Shown piece by piece: positions 11,656-23,900 of a DNA stretch of 64,000 nt (positions within the stretch are counted from its first letter, which is position 1; each line of letters opens with the position of its first letter). The DNA is from Hirsutella rhossiliensis (Eukaryota > Ascomycota > Sordariomycetes > Hypocreales > Ophiocordycipitaceae). Under the pieces are notes generated by a model. The model was not told where the DNA came from and did not search any database. It worked only from the letters and a program-made list of their open reading frames with translations. The translations under genes were made by a program, and so were the position numbers. The stretch covers positions 310,001 through 374,000 of the forward strand of contig NW_025408686.1 of assembly GCF_020360975.1 (NCBI RefSeq), written 5' to 3'.

Positions 11656-14054
11656 AGAGCTATAAAAGGAGCGTAAAGGCACCTATAAAGATAGCGAAAC
11701 CCTATTAATATTAAACTTAAAGGATAATAAAGGTAAATAAAAAGTCTAAGAGATTAAAGACTAAAAGAGATTTAAGGGTAATACCTTTTTCCTTATTAAA
11801 TAAAAAGGATAGCTAGCTAAGTATAACTAATAGGTCGATATTAAAGATATAGTAAATAGCTAAGACCTTATTAAAGAATATACTACTCGCTTAACTAGGA
11901 AAAAGAAGTATAAGACTAAGTAAGGTAAGGAAACTTATTAGTATAGGGAGACGCTACTAAATTAGTAACGAATCCCTATTAAATTACTACTAAATTATTA
12001 ATATATTAGTACGCTTAAACGTCCTATAACTATATATAAAATAGTAAAATAAGAGAATAAGGGAGAACTATTTATATTACCTATTAAATATTATTAAGGA
12101 AAATAAAACTAAACTATAACTCTATTAAGACCTTAATAATAAAAAAGAGAAAGATAGTTATAATTAAATAAAAGAAATATAAGACTTATTTATTACTTTT
12201 AACTACCCCTTTTCTTTACTAGCGTAATAGGAACTAACTAAGGCGCCCCCTCTATTATACTAAATACCTTTAGAAATACTAAAACTACCTTATCTTTTAC
12301 TCCTTCTTTATCTTCTATATTAAGACCTATCTTTATTAATATAGTACTTACCTTAGCCTTAGTAAATAGTAAGGTATATTACTAAGAAGTATAGCTTATA
12401 TCGCTATTAATAAGGTAGAGTTTTAACTAAGATTCCTAGGCCTAGTACTCTAGGCTTATATAGGCAATATTAAATAAGGGTATAAGGTTAAAGCGAATAA
12501 TAAGCTCGTAGCGCTTATTAATTAATATATAGTAGTTAATATACTTAACTTAGTATATCGTTAAGCGGTCGCTAATAAAAAGGTTAGATAAAACTTATAA
12601 TAATAGACTTCTATATACTTATAGTCTTAAAGGACTTATAATAGGCCGTTTTAGCGACGTTAAAAGCCTTAGTTAAATACTATACTATAATAGTAAGATA
12701 GCGCTAATTAGCCTCCTCGAAAATAAGTATACTTACGTTTAAGCTATTATCCTTAGTATCTTTATTACTAGTTTTTAGCTTATTAAGCTTATATAGGTAC
12801 TTAACGATAGCGACTATATTAGCTTAGTTATTAGATATAAGAGTAGTAGCCTTAAAAAAGATTAGCTTATTAATTATAATATTTAAAGTTAAAGGGAAAC
12901 TTACTTAATTATAGGTCGTAGTATATCTATAGTACTACTTATAGCGCGTTAAGGAAACCCTTAAAAAATATAGCTAATTAAGAGCACCTTAATAAGCTTA
13001 AGCTCGGTTATACTATACTCCTTAATAACTATCCTAAAATAATATATATACTAAAGCTTATAAGGAATAACCCCTTAGGCCTTAACTAAGTAGGCTTTAG
13101 CCTTAGATTAAGTACGCTTCTTTATAGGAGCGCGACTACCTTATACCGCCGCCTAGGTACCCTTATCTCTAGCGCTGCTATTCTTAGGTTTATTAGTAAA
13201 AGGAGTTAGATCGCGGCTATCTTTATTATTACTATTATTATTATCTTAGCCCTTATTTAGCTAGGTATTAAGATAGTCTTAGCCTTTATTTAGCTAGGCC
13301 TTATTATTAATATCGGCCTACTTATTCTAAGGAGCGGCCTAGGCGATAATCTCCTATTAACTAAAGCCGCCCTATTAAAATAGAGTAGCTAGGTTATTAA
13401 TACTTACCTAGGAGCGCTTAAGTATAATCTCCTTACTAATATTAATATTACTTATAAGGGTAATAGACTTATAAGTTTCCTAGCTTATAAAGGTAAGCTT
13501 ATTAGGGGTTAGAGTTAAGGTATTTAGCGGGGTAATAAGGGCACGACCCTTACTAATATTAAGTCCTAGACTAAAAGTCTCTTAAGACTAGGATCCCTTA
13601 TACCTTTCTTAGCTTTCTTTACTAAGGGGGAACTAGCGTTATTATAAGACTTTTAGGCTAATTACTTATACTTTAAGGGCGAACCTCCTACTACCTACTC
13701 TTATATATAGTATAGGAAATTAGTATTATAGTCCTTTATCTTCTTTAGCGTAAAAGGTATTATTATTAATAAATCGTTAATAAAAAGTAATATAAAAAAG
13801 TATAAGGGATTAATAAAAAAAGGCGTAAAACTTTATAATAATTATAAGTAAAAGAGTTAAAAAAGAAAAGAAAATAAAAAAAGTAAGAGATATATATATA
13901 CGCTCTTTATATTATAGTTATATAGCTAATATATAGGCGATATTATAACGGTTACTTAGTAGTAACCGTTAGTATAATAACTATTAACGTTATAAAGTAT
14001 AAACTAATATATACTTATATAGGCGTATATATATAATATATAACCGAAACTACC
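11656..14054. other. RIP-mutated AT-rich stretch, no gene
   Basis: TpA-dense sequence with almost no CpA or TpG. A few minus-strand stretches look weakly coding (for example Asn/Lys-rich near 13.2 kb and a Lys/Leu-rich run at 12.4-12.9 kb), but I cannot assign them. They may be the rest of the LINE whose ORF1-like relic lies at 14.4-14.83 kb. Confidence 0.5.
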
Positions 14055-14396
14055 TCTCTTCCTAACTAAATATATATAGTATAGTAAAAGTAATATATAT
14101 TAAAGTTATAGCTAAGACGTCTATATAAAAAGGGAGATAATTATAAGAGTACTACTAAGAGGTATAGGCTAATAAAGTACTTAGGTATATAGTACTAAGG
14201 TATTAGTAGGGTATTAATAGGGAATCGTGCTTACCTTACTTATAAGTTATAGACTACTCGCTACCTTAACTAAAGAAGAGAAATTCCTCTTCTTATAAGC
14301 TTTAGTCTTATAACGAGGAGAATATAATATATATAGCGTAGTACCTCTAGCTATCTCTACTACCTAAGTAATTATACCGTGATATATATTCCCTTA
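14055..14396 (+). repeat. ~345-bp dispersed repeat, inverted partner at 34490-34835
   Basis: This segment matches the reverse complement of 34490-34835 along its full length. Outside it the flanks are unrelated on both sides, so the edges are real. Size and isolation suit a solo LTR. It separates two parts of what may be one LINE relic. Confidence 0.65.
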
Positions 14397-14830
14397 TAAT
14401 ACTAGCCCTTAATAATAGCAAAGATATCGATACTAGGAGTCTCTAAGAGGTTAAGAACGCTCTAGGCTACTAGCTTAGTCTAGTTAGTAGGAAGGTTAGC
14501 TAATTTAATAAGTAGCTACTTAAAGTATAGGGACTACTTATCCTATTAATTTAAAAGCTTCTTTACTATATAAGGGGCCTTTATTATTATAACTATATTA
14601 CCCTTATTTAAAATTAATAGGGCTAATATAGCTAGTTTTCTTATAGCCTTATTAAGCTTATTATAAAGAGCGATAAGGCTAATAGTCGGCGTTAACAATC
14701 CTTTTTTTAGCTTTAGGATAAGCTAGAAGTCCTCCTTTACGTTTCTCTTAGCTAGGGCCTTAGCCGGGGCCTTAGCCGGGGCCTTAGCCGGGGCCTTAGC
14801 CGGGGCCTTAGCTAGGGCCTTAGGCGCCTT
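14397..14830 (-). pseudogene. LINE ORF1-like relic with (APAK)n start
   Basis: On minus, the 12-bp tandem repeat encodes Ala-Pro-Ala-Lys units. It runs in frame into KRNVKEDF-like sequence, then a KGNIVIIIKAPYIVKKLL segment (about 14.6-14.65 kb) and a TKLVA segment (about 14.48 kb). This resembles the RNA-binding ORF1 of Tad1/jockey-type fungal LINEs, which have a 'KGN(I/L)V-T' block followed by a 'W-KLV-HG-P' block. Stops are few. The frame is cut off by the repeat at 14396. The family call is inference. Confidence 0.4.
14751..14822 (-). repeat. 12-bp minisatellite, six units
   Basis: Six head-to-tail copies of gccggggcctta. The first and last differ by one base (gctagggcctta), the pattern expected of a CpG-containing repeat with edge decay. 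On minus it encodes A-P-A-K units. It lies within about 100 bp of the left edge of the unmutated island. Confidence 0.9.
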
Positions 14831-15654
14831 CCTTACGGTAACCTCAGCCCACGAGCTAGCTTCGAGGTTTCCCTAGGTAGCCTTAGGCTGCCGGGCGGCC
14901 TTAGGCTGTTGCAGGGTACCTTGAGCATCTATTGCGCAGTGTGAAGCCAAACTCGCATATGTCCCGATCTGCACATTCATCTCTGCATCGAGGACGAGGG
15001 AGGCCTCTCACATCAGACAGAAGATTCGCAAATGGCAGGGAATTTTGCGCCTCGCCACCGCCTTCTTCAAGCTTCTCTGTGCCACGCATCCAGGCAAGAT
15101 AACAGGCTGACTTGGCGCCTCGAAGCTGACTCCGCAGTACGAAGCCAAACTGCTCCCGGGCTCACACAATTGGGCCGTGGGCAGCTGCATGTGCTGCAGG
15201 AGGCTGCGGCCAACAGGACGAGGACCCCTGTCAGATGGGCTGAACGATGGCCGGCAAGTAATCAGCGTGTGTCTGTCCCACATGCTTAGCCATATAGTAT
15301 TTGTTGGCTTGCCCGTTTTAAAGGCAGCAGACGCTGACTTGAGCCGCCAAGACGCCGTGCTCGCAACCTCCTACTGCCGCCGCTTTCTTCATAGCGGAAG
15401 ACTCTCCTCCTCGTCGAGTCGGGCCATCGTCCGGTACGCGTGGCTATTAACGGCTGCCGACCAGACAGTAGCTCCCCCGCCATCAGCTGCTCACCCTGGT
15501 GGCGACAGGCGGACGGGTCGAGGGAAAGACGAGTTGTCCCAAGGGCCATCAAGCTGCAGTCGCTCCGCCGGGCCCTTTTCGCATCCAAGCCTGCTCCCGA
15601 CGCCAGGTACGGCCGATTACATTGCTCTTGGCAGTCTCATCACCAACCGATACT

Positions 15655-17989
15655 ATGGGAAGCACCGAACCCGAGCTCATTGTGGCCAGTGTGGCCCTCG
15701 TCATCTCCTTCGTCGCCCTAACGGCCACCTTTATGCAAGTGCTCCAGCAATACTATGCTTCTGCATCCGGCTACTCGCAGTGTAATCAAGAGGTCATGGG
15801 GGCATGGGCAAAGTCCAAGTCCCGCCGCTTTTCCTGGGAGGAGCTGCGGTTTGTCGTGCAGTTCGACGCTCCGGTCATCTTTGTCTCGCCCCCAAGCAAT
15901 ACCAAGGGGCCCATTTCCAACGCGCCCATTTTCTTCCTCGACGGCACGCCCAAGAGTCGCAACGAGACGGGAACGCGCGAGAGGGGGGACGAACCGGTAA
16001 CGAGACAGACTCCTGGTAACACCATCATCTTATCGCCCAAGGATGGCAAACCCACCGAGGCCAACGAGAGGATTCAAACGGCCGACCACGAGCGAGCCTC
16101 GTGGCTTGTTCTGCTGTACAACGTCCAACGGATGGAGGCCGAATCCTGCAAGTGGCAGAAGGATCAGTACGCTGCTCATGGGCCGCCCAACCCGGCGTCG
16201 GAGAAATACGGATTGATGCGCGCTCCGCCGCCTCTTCGAGAATGCCATACCTTGACGGTAGCTGTCCAGCGGAAGCGCAAGAGCTGGGACACGATGCCAG
16301 CCTCTGTTTCCCGACCCTATGCCACCACCACCATGTGCCACCTCGTCGAGACCATGGCCGCCCTCGGCGTGTATTGGAAGGAGTTTGACCGCAGTCGCGA
16401 TCGATACCGCGCCGAAGGCAACGGCTTCATGGTCTTGGGCGAGAGGGTGAGCAACCTAGGCCTCATGTTCTCTTTCCAAGTATACGGCCAGTGCACCTTT
16501 GAGCGGAATCGCGTCATCCCGGTCGACGAGGTCAAGGAACTCTGCTTCGGCTTCGTCCCGACCATCTACCGTGAGTCTTCGGACCCAAGACGGCTGGCGG
16601 CGCCTAGCGACGAGCTCCGGGACCTCGGCTCCCTGCAAATGGCCACCAAGAGTGAGATTGCGCAGACGCTTGTGGTCATTGGTTGCAACAAGAACTCTGT
16701 CCAACACTTCTTGGACGACAACGGCAAGACGGCCCATCTCTTTCCCAGTAAGCCTCCCTTTCAAGTCTGCCGAGGCCTCTGTAGTCGTCGAGACGCACTG
16801 ATGCTGGTACACAGTGTCTTTTGAGATTGTGGGCATGCTTGCTCGCACATTCCACATTGACGATAGCTACTTTACATACCTTCCGAATCCGACTCCTGAT
16901 CGCTGGGATGAGATGTCTCTGTCCCTCGTCAAGATCATGCAGTCGTACGGGACGCTGTTAGGAGCTGAACCAGTCGAGATGACGCGAAATGGCGTCATTT
17001 ATCGTCGCGTTAAGGATCATGTTGATGAGATCTTGAGACATCAACGCGATGATGTCGTTGGGCGGCTTCTTCTCCTGAAAACGCTGCATGCTGCCCTTGC
17101 TGATGCCGACGAGATCTTGACAGCAAAACTCAGGGGCCGCCGTCACGCCCATGTTGGCACGCTGGCCCGCCCGAAGGCTAATGCATCGCCTCGGGTGGGT
17201 GATGAAGAGGCAAATTTGCAGCAGCGTCGGCGCGAGGTGGTCCGAGATGTGCTCCGATCCCACTTCCAAGAGGTTTTGCGACTACTCAACGAACGTGACG
17301 ATAGGGGCTTTGACACTCAGTCTCTGCTTTTGACGGGCGTGCGGCCGGTCTCCCCCGTTGGATTCCGGCAGGTTGATTTGCCAGCTGACTTGCCGAGCTT
17401 TGAAGAGATCAACGAGGCAAGCCCGGACGACCGACAACACAAGTTTATGCAAGTGTACTTTGAGGTTATACGGCCGCATGTGGTGAGACATGCTCAAGAG
17501 TCGACAAATCGCCGAGCAAGCTCGAACCGTCCGCAGCCTCGGCACCGCAGAGCGAGCGATCCCAGCGCTCCCGCAGGCTACGGCCTGAGAGCCCGGGGGA
17601 CGGGCGGGACGCAGGCCAGTGTGGCCGCATGGACCGATCCAGGAACGGTAGCGCCGAGTGCCGTCCCGGTCTCTCCAAGCGCCTTCTCCAGCGGGTTGGA
17701 TGGGGCGTCGAACAGTCGGCTGCTGCGGAACGAGGTGGTTGTTGAAGGCAACGAAGGCGATGAGACGGACGAGGAACATGCGGGTCAAGACATGGAGAAT
17801 CTCGGCGGGCAAGAGCAATGCGCAGAGCCGATGTCGCTGGCGAATGAGCCTGCGTCACACGACGACATTTGGTGCGTGCTGGTTTTCAGGATGATTTGCT
17901 GGCTGATGCTACACGATTTCCACCGGGAGGACCTTCAGGTGAGCAAGAGCGAGTTGCTGGGTAGCCGGATGCCTGTGTACATTGCTTGA
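15655..17989 (+). CDS. Modin-type fungal membrane-anchored protein, 755 aa, one intron
   Basis: Exons 15655-16747 and 16815-17989; intron 16748-16814 (67 nt, GTAAGC...CACAG, branch-like ctgat). The join gives HLFP followed by MSFEIVGMLARTFHI, keeping the frame. The start chosen is the ATG beginning MGSTEPELIVASVALVISF, directly followed by a single membrane helix (about residues 8-28) and an LQQYYASASGY segment. The body has a Trp/Glu-rich block and a conserved KPYATTTMCHL-like block (here RPYATTTMCHL). The C-terminus closes with a second hydrophobic patch (IWCVLVFRMICWLMLHDF) and an SRMPVYIA end; residues around 590-690 are Ser/Arg/Pro-rich and probably disordered. From memory, proteins with this N-terminus are common in Sordariomycetes and some are annotated 'modin'. 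No catalytic motif is visible and the function is unknown. An upstream in-frame ATG at 15499 adds 52 residues of non-conserved type. Confidence 0.85.
16748..16814 (+). other. Intron of the modin-type gene
   Basis: Donor GTAAGC, acceptor CACAG, 67 nt, phase 1. Removing it fuses two long open frames into one 2268-nt coding sequence. Confidence 0.88.
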
Positions 17990-20972
17990 AGGCGGAGTGA
18001 GGGCTGGTTGGATGTACAGGAGATTTTATGTCGGCCGACAATGAGCACTTTACGCACGAGCCAAAGCACGCACATCGAAAGGTTTGATGGCTATTGATCC
18101 TCCTCTCCACAATATCCCTGGATGACAATGTGGCGGTCGAGCCACGGCAAAGCGGACGGTAAGTTGAGGTTTCTGGACAGCCGGCCGCTGCAAGCCTTCC
18201 TAATTGCCCGGCACCGGCCCTGCCCGGGTCCGCATGAGCGTTGTACCAGGCACGCCAACAACGGCCACAGGCGAGAATGGAGAGAGATGGCAGGACCAGT
18301 GGAAGCCGAGTCAGCGACGGCGTCTCCGTCGGCGACGGATGGCTTAGCCGGCGCCGAGTCGCCCGAGGTCGGCCGCGCCGTGATTGGACACGAGGCCGTC
18401 GGTTGGTGAAGGACTGAGTCGGTGTTGGTTCTATAGCGACGAATTCTGCCGCCGGGATTGCGCAAGGGTCGGCGCATGCACTTTGCGCGCAGATAACAGC
18501 TGGCTGCTATATATCCAAGGTACCCCCACAATGCAGCAAGCATTAAGTCGAGGCGACTATTGTCCACCTGTCTCCCTTGGCCTGCGGACGGGGCGAAATG
18601 CTTTGCATGTACATCTACCCCTTCAGCTAGTGCTGAGGATGAGGATCGATCGACTGCGGACGAGAATCGCTGATGCTTTCGCCTGCTTGGGCGGCTGCAG
18701 GGCAGAGATGGCACGGCACGTAAGCACAGCTTGATCTTGAGACGTGATGGGTCTCAGGAAGAGAGGGGGTGAAGAGGACGATGCGAGACTGAACAATAGT
18801 GAAGTCGCTCTGGAAGCGAACGGATTCATGGTTCCTTTGCTTTGCAATGACGATAACCAACTCGAGCTAGATGCCAAAGAAAGGCTTAGAAAAAAGAGGC
18901 ACCCCTCAAGATGGGATGAGGTGCTCTTGAAGTACTTTGTGCAAAGCATTACCAAGACTTTAAACTCAAGAAGTCCTACTTGGTAAGGAGAAGCGGAACT
19001 GGCGAGCGGTTGATTCATGTCGGCGCATCGGGGCGTCGATGCACGATACGCCCCTGTCTCTTTTATATATTGAACCGGGGGCGTAAATCTGGCGATTAAA
19101 TAGTCATCTCGTGTCATGTCTTGGTCGCAGAGGCGCGAGGGAGAGACAGTCCTCGCTCCGCCACGATAACCGAGATGGGACTATCGTTGACCGAGGCTCT
19201 CGCATGAAAAACAGGTATAGTAGAAAGCGGCCGCTACCAGCCAAGTTGGAGACATGGATCCATGTTCGGCGTGGTTGAGTAAGTGGCCAAGACAAGTTTT
19301 GCGTCCCACCTGCCGCTAAGTGAGAAGCCCACGGGTACATTCAACGCTCGGAATGGCGACAGGTGCCAAGAGGAGTGGGGGGAAACCAGGTGATGGACTG
19401 CCGGCTGCCAATCCTATTGCGGTCTTGTTGGATCGACGTTTGGCCGTATAACCGACGTCGTGCTGGCTGATCCGAGCGTGTGCGAGACGCCTTGCAAAGG
19501 TAACTCGGAGGAAGAAGGGGCGACGTTTACCAGCGGACGAACCAGCACTCGAGAATTTGTGTTATAGGTGCTGTGGGTGTTGGGGTGTGTTGAGACGCGC
19601 CGAAAGAGCGCTGGAGGAGCGCTGAAAGCCCAGTGGACGTTGGCTGGCTGCAACGCCTCTCGGATGCGCGACTCGTCCATTTCCTGTTGCCTGTGGCCCC
19701 CGGGGCATGGCTGCCCGCTTCGGCCAAGATTACCAAGCACCAGAGGCGCGTCTCGGCGCCTAATAAAAACACTCTACACAGACACCACTGCTGCTGGCAG
19801 GGGGATCGATGAGCCCAGACCGAAAGAAAAGAGGCACTGTCTCACGGCATGTTCATCCTGTTGCACTGGAAAAGCGCGGCCGTGCTAGTCGCGGGCAACA
19901 GATGCGTGCGCCTCCCTCCAGATTGAGCGCGGCCGACTAAAAGTGGAGGTACCGCCAGCGAAGCGGAGAGGTATCTCCCGCATTTAAGGTACTTAGTTGT
20001 GGGTAAGACGGGTACAGGGGGCACTTGTACCAGTCTCCCTGGCAGAGGGGCAGCCTTCGTCTAGTTTGCACCGCCCCTCGTCGACCGTCATCGTGATCAA
20101 GGAGAAGGGGTGGCGGGGGGGGGGGGCAAGAGGCCGTTGAAAAGCAGTGGACAGAAGGCGTCCGGACCGTTAAAAGAAGCAGAGCGCCGAGCGGGAGAGT
20201 CAAAGCATTGAAGACGAGTGTTAGCCGGCTTCGTTTATTCGCCACCGCTTGCCCACTTGGCTTGCACGAACTGGAGATTTATTTTATTTTATTTTTCTAT
20301 TTTAAAGCCGCGCCTAATCAAGAATCCGCAACAAACAGACTGTCTTTCATCCTTGTCTGTTGGCGCCAGCCTCGGCCTCACCTACCAAAGCCATGCCCCC
20401 ATCGAGACTCGCACGCGGAGGTACCGACGTACCAGCTGCTAACCAAGAACCCCTAGCCCCAAGTTCAAGTACTGTAATGCCGCGGGCCACGATACGTGGC
20501 CGACGATCCCAGCAGGTCCTCGGCGCCCCTTGACGGTACCTATGAGCAAGGTACCTAGATAGATACCTTAGGTACTCGCTTGCCCGTGTACCTTACAGGC
20601 CGAGGCGGCCTGAAGAGGGTGCTGTGGGCTTTTTCCCTCTTCCAAATCCGCCCCCCCCCGCTCGTCGCCATCGGAGAAGGCACCATCCCGGCTTGCGCGC
20701 GACACCCACGCGCTTCCTTCTCCTCCATCGAGCCACGCAAGAGAGACGGCAAAGAAAAAAAATCGCTCGTCCTGTCCTCGTCTCCCTGACCGACACCCCA
20801 GGCGAACACATCTCCCCCTCCTCCCCTCTCCTCTCCCCGTCCCAAGCGTCTGCACATCTGCGGCTGTTGTCCCCTTCCACCGCTGCGTTGCAACCCCGAC
20901 CCTTGGCCTGAAGAGGAGAGCGAGAGAGAAGCGCTCATCTGGATCCTCCCTCCTGCAACCACCAACCAGCCC
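17990..20972. other. Intergenic region with the cdc4-type upstream region
   Basis: No gene is supported. Open frames on both strands are short or low in complexity. A TATA-like string lies on minus at 19061-19070 and a 12-G run at 20115-20126. Sequence from about 20.6 to 20.97 kb is pyrimidine-rich, the usual look of a fungal 5' leader. A short upstream frame starting at 20580 could be a uORF of the next gene, but nothing proves it. Confidence 0.6.
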
Positions 20973-23900
20973 ATGACGCCCTCGCCTTCGCCTGTCGGGC
21001 GGCCTGGAGAGCCTCGGCGTCCCAGGAGTGCCCAGGGAATGGCCGACCACAGCTCGAACCGCCGCTTCCAGCTCCAGGTCAGCGAGTGCGTCGAGACCAA
21101 GACGGTCACAACCACGACTCGCCTCACCCGCAAGTTTCCCCATGTCTTTGTCCGCGACCCGACCCCGCTTGAGAAACTCGACTCCAAAGAGTACCCGCTC
21201 GCCCTGAAGCCCACGCCCCCCGAGCTGCTTGGCTTTTCGTACAACCTGCTCGACGGCGGCCGGCACGGTGACGACGACCAAGACGACGACGAGCAACAGG
21301 ACGCCAAACCCGTAAGCATCCTGCTTCCCCAGCCCTGACCCGACCAACCGCCCCCCCCCCCTCCCCTCCCCCCCAAAAATAACACCGGGGGGGAGAGGGA
21401 GAAACAAAACGCGGCCGCCTTGCGCCGCTGCGGTGATTGCACGCCCTTGACTGACAATACACTGTTTCCTCCAGATGCATCGATCCGCCAGCCGTGCCAT
21501 GACGCCCATGGCTGTCAGGTTCGAACCCGTCGCTCCTCACTCCCCATCCGCCCTCGACGGGCCGAGTCGAGCTACCCGATCTCCTTCCGAAAAGTACCCC
21601 CGACGCACGCGACAGGCACGTGCCAGCCTCGCCGAGCCCCCAAACACCACATCCTCAGCTGACGCCGGCGCCGGCGCCCCCGTGTCACAGTTTTTTGTCA
21701 AGTCCACCTCTAATAAACCTTCGCGGGGCCTTGCTCGGTCGTCCAATCTCAACGCCGTCTCGGATAACCTGCGTCGTTCCGTCGTCCAAGGCGGTGGCAC
21801 TGCCATCAATTCCGAGGCAAGCTGCAGCAGCGGCAGCGGCACCACGAGCTCGAGCAGCCGCCGCGTCCTCGCGGACCGGCCCGTCCGAGACGGCCCCGGC
21901 TTCTTGGCTACCCCCGACACATCTGAATTACCAGGCCCCTCTTCCTCCTCGCAGCGTTCGTCACGGCGACGCTTGTTGCACCTGGAACGTCTCCAGAGCT
22001 CGCCGCCCGACTCGGCCCCCAGCTTGTCGCAGTCTGCCCCCTGCGACGCCGCTGCGAGTCCCTCGGGCAGCGACTCCCTCACCGTCTTCAGTAGCAATGT
22101 TGCCACGCCTCCCATCACCGACGCCGATGCGGCCCCATTCGGCCATGTCGACGTTGACGAGTCTCTCCAGCAGTCTGTTCGCTCGTTGCACCACCGACCC
22201 GCCATCGACGTCGTTGCTGCCCAGGATGCCAGTCTTCCTAGTCCGAGGTTGTCCCCAACCCTGGCAGCTTCCCTGCCCCCTTCTGCCGACCACGACGATG
22301 ATGCCACCGCCAGCTTCCACACGTCTATGGCGGACCCTGGCTCGGTCTGGATTGACGACTCTCAGGTGAAGCAGGAGGGCGATGCTGTAGATGCAGGCTC
22401 CTCCTACCGAGATCTCGAGGACCTCCGCGTCGCCAACCCTGGTTTGGTGGATCTATCGCCCTCTCCCGTTGTCATGGACACGCAGACCCTGCTCGAGGCT
22501 TTTGATTCCATGAAGACGGACATGAAGACGTTCATGATGTACCAGTTCCTCCGCCGCTGTCCTCGGCCCACGCTCCGCGTCATTGCCGACGCCGTCAACC
22601 CTGCTCTGAAGTGCGACTTCCTCCAGCAGCTGCCCCTCGAGCTTGCCTACCACGTGCTCTCCTACGTCGACTGCCGAGACTTGTGCCGGGCCGCCCAGGT
22701 GTCCAGGCACTGGCACAACATTGTCGACCGCAACGAGACGGGCTGGAAGGAGCTCTTTGATCGGGAAGGCTTCACCCTCCCCACTGGCGAATTGCAGAAG
22801 GCCATTGATCAGGGTTGGGGATGGCAGGACCCTGTCGGTGCTTCGGGCTATGAGAAGGATCTGAGCATGCTCAGGCGCCTGACATCCTCGGAGGCAGAAC
22901 TCACCCGTAACTCGCGTCAGGATGCGCTGCCAAAGCTGAGAACCCCGAAGCGAAAGCGTGGCCTCAACACGTACTCGGCCACGGAACGATCGAAGCGACG
23001 AGCTGCCGCTGCCCAGGAGGCGCCCGCCTCACGCGAACAGACGGCGTTAGACGAGGTGAAGCAGTCCAAGTCCGAAGGGCCGCTAACGGCCGCCAACCAG
23101 GCCGCCCAAGCCATCCCCGACCCTCAGTTGGGCCTGCCCAGTCTTCGTCAGCTGCATCTCTTCAAGTCCCTGTACCGCCGGCATCACATGATTCGTCGGA
23201 GCTGGACAAGCGGCGAAGTGAAGCCCTCACACGTGGCCTTTGCTGCCCACCCCCGGCATGTCATCACCTGCCTGCAGTTTGACGACGATAAGATCATCAC
23301 GGGAAGCGACGACACGCTGATCCATATCTACGACACCAAGACGGGCAAGCTGCGCAAGCGGCTCGAGGGCCACGAAGGGGGCGTCTGGGCTCTCCAGTAC
23401 GAAGGCAACATACTCGTCTCCGGGTCGACGGATCGCTCGGTACGCGTGTGGGACATTGACAGGGGTCTCTGCCAGCAGGTGTTTTATGGCCACACTAGCA
23501 CTGTGCGCTGCCTTCAAATCCTGATGCCGACCGAGACGGGCAGGGATTCGACTGGCCATGCGGTCATGCAGCCGGAGAAGCCGCTCATAATCACGGGCTC
23601 ACGGGACAGCCAGCTGCGGGTCTGGCGGCTACCCCAGCCCGGCTCGCGCCGATACATCCAGACGCATCCGCCGGCCCAGGAGTCGGACTGCCCGTATTTT
23701 ATCCGCGTCCTCATGGGCCACACGCACTCGGTGCGGGCCATCTCGGCGCACGGCGACACCCTCGTCAGCGGATCGTACGACAGTACCGTCCGGGTGTGGC
23801 GCATCAGCACCGGCGACGCGCTGCACGTGCTTCGGGGACACTCGCAAAAGGTATACTCGGTCGTGCTGGACCATGAGCGAAACCGATGCATCTCGGGTTC

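Noticed and set aside
14751..14822. CRISPR-like short repeats
   Set aside because: The 12-bp units are contiguous without spacers, and the genome is eukaryotic; it is a minisatellite.
15499..15654. Upstream in-frame ATG adding 52 residues to the modin-type protein
   Set aside because: The added part looks like leader sequence, and the conserved MGSTEPE start with its membrane helix begins at 15655.
18623..19117. 164-codon minus frame with a TATA-like string at 19061-19070, and an 80-codon plus frame (18744-18986)
   Set aside because: Ser/Leu low complexity on one strand and no motif on the other. The TATA lies inside the longer minus frame. Not enough to call a gene.
21515..21535. tRNA B-box-like ggttcgaaccc
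   Set aside because: It lies in the cdc4 coding frame and no A box or cloverleaf surrounds it.
20555..21540. Long minus-strand frames (300 and 313 codons) opposite the cdc4 leader and exon 1
   Set aside because: They are Gly/Ser/Arg-rich, mutually out of frame, and mirror the GC-rich plus-strand leader and exon 1. No motif.
21537..22322. 261-codon minus frame opposite cdc4 exon 2
   Set aside because: Antisense shadow of a Ser/Pro-rich exon; composition follows from the plus frame.
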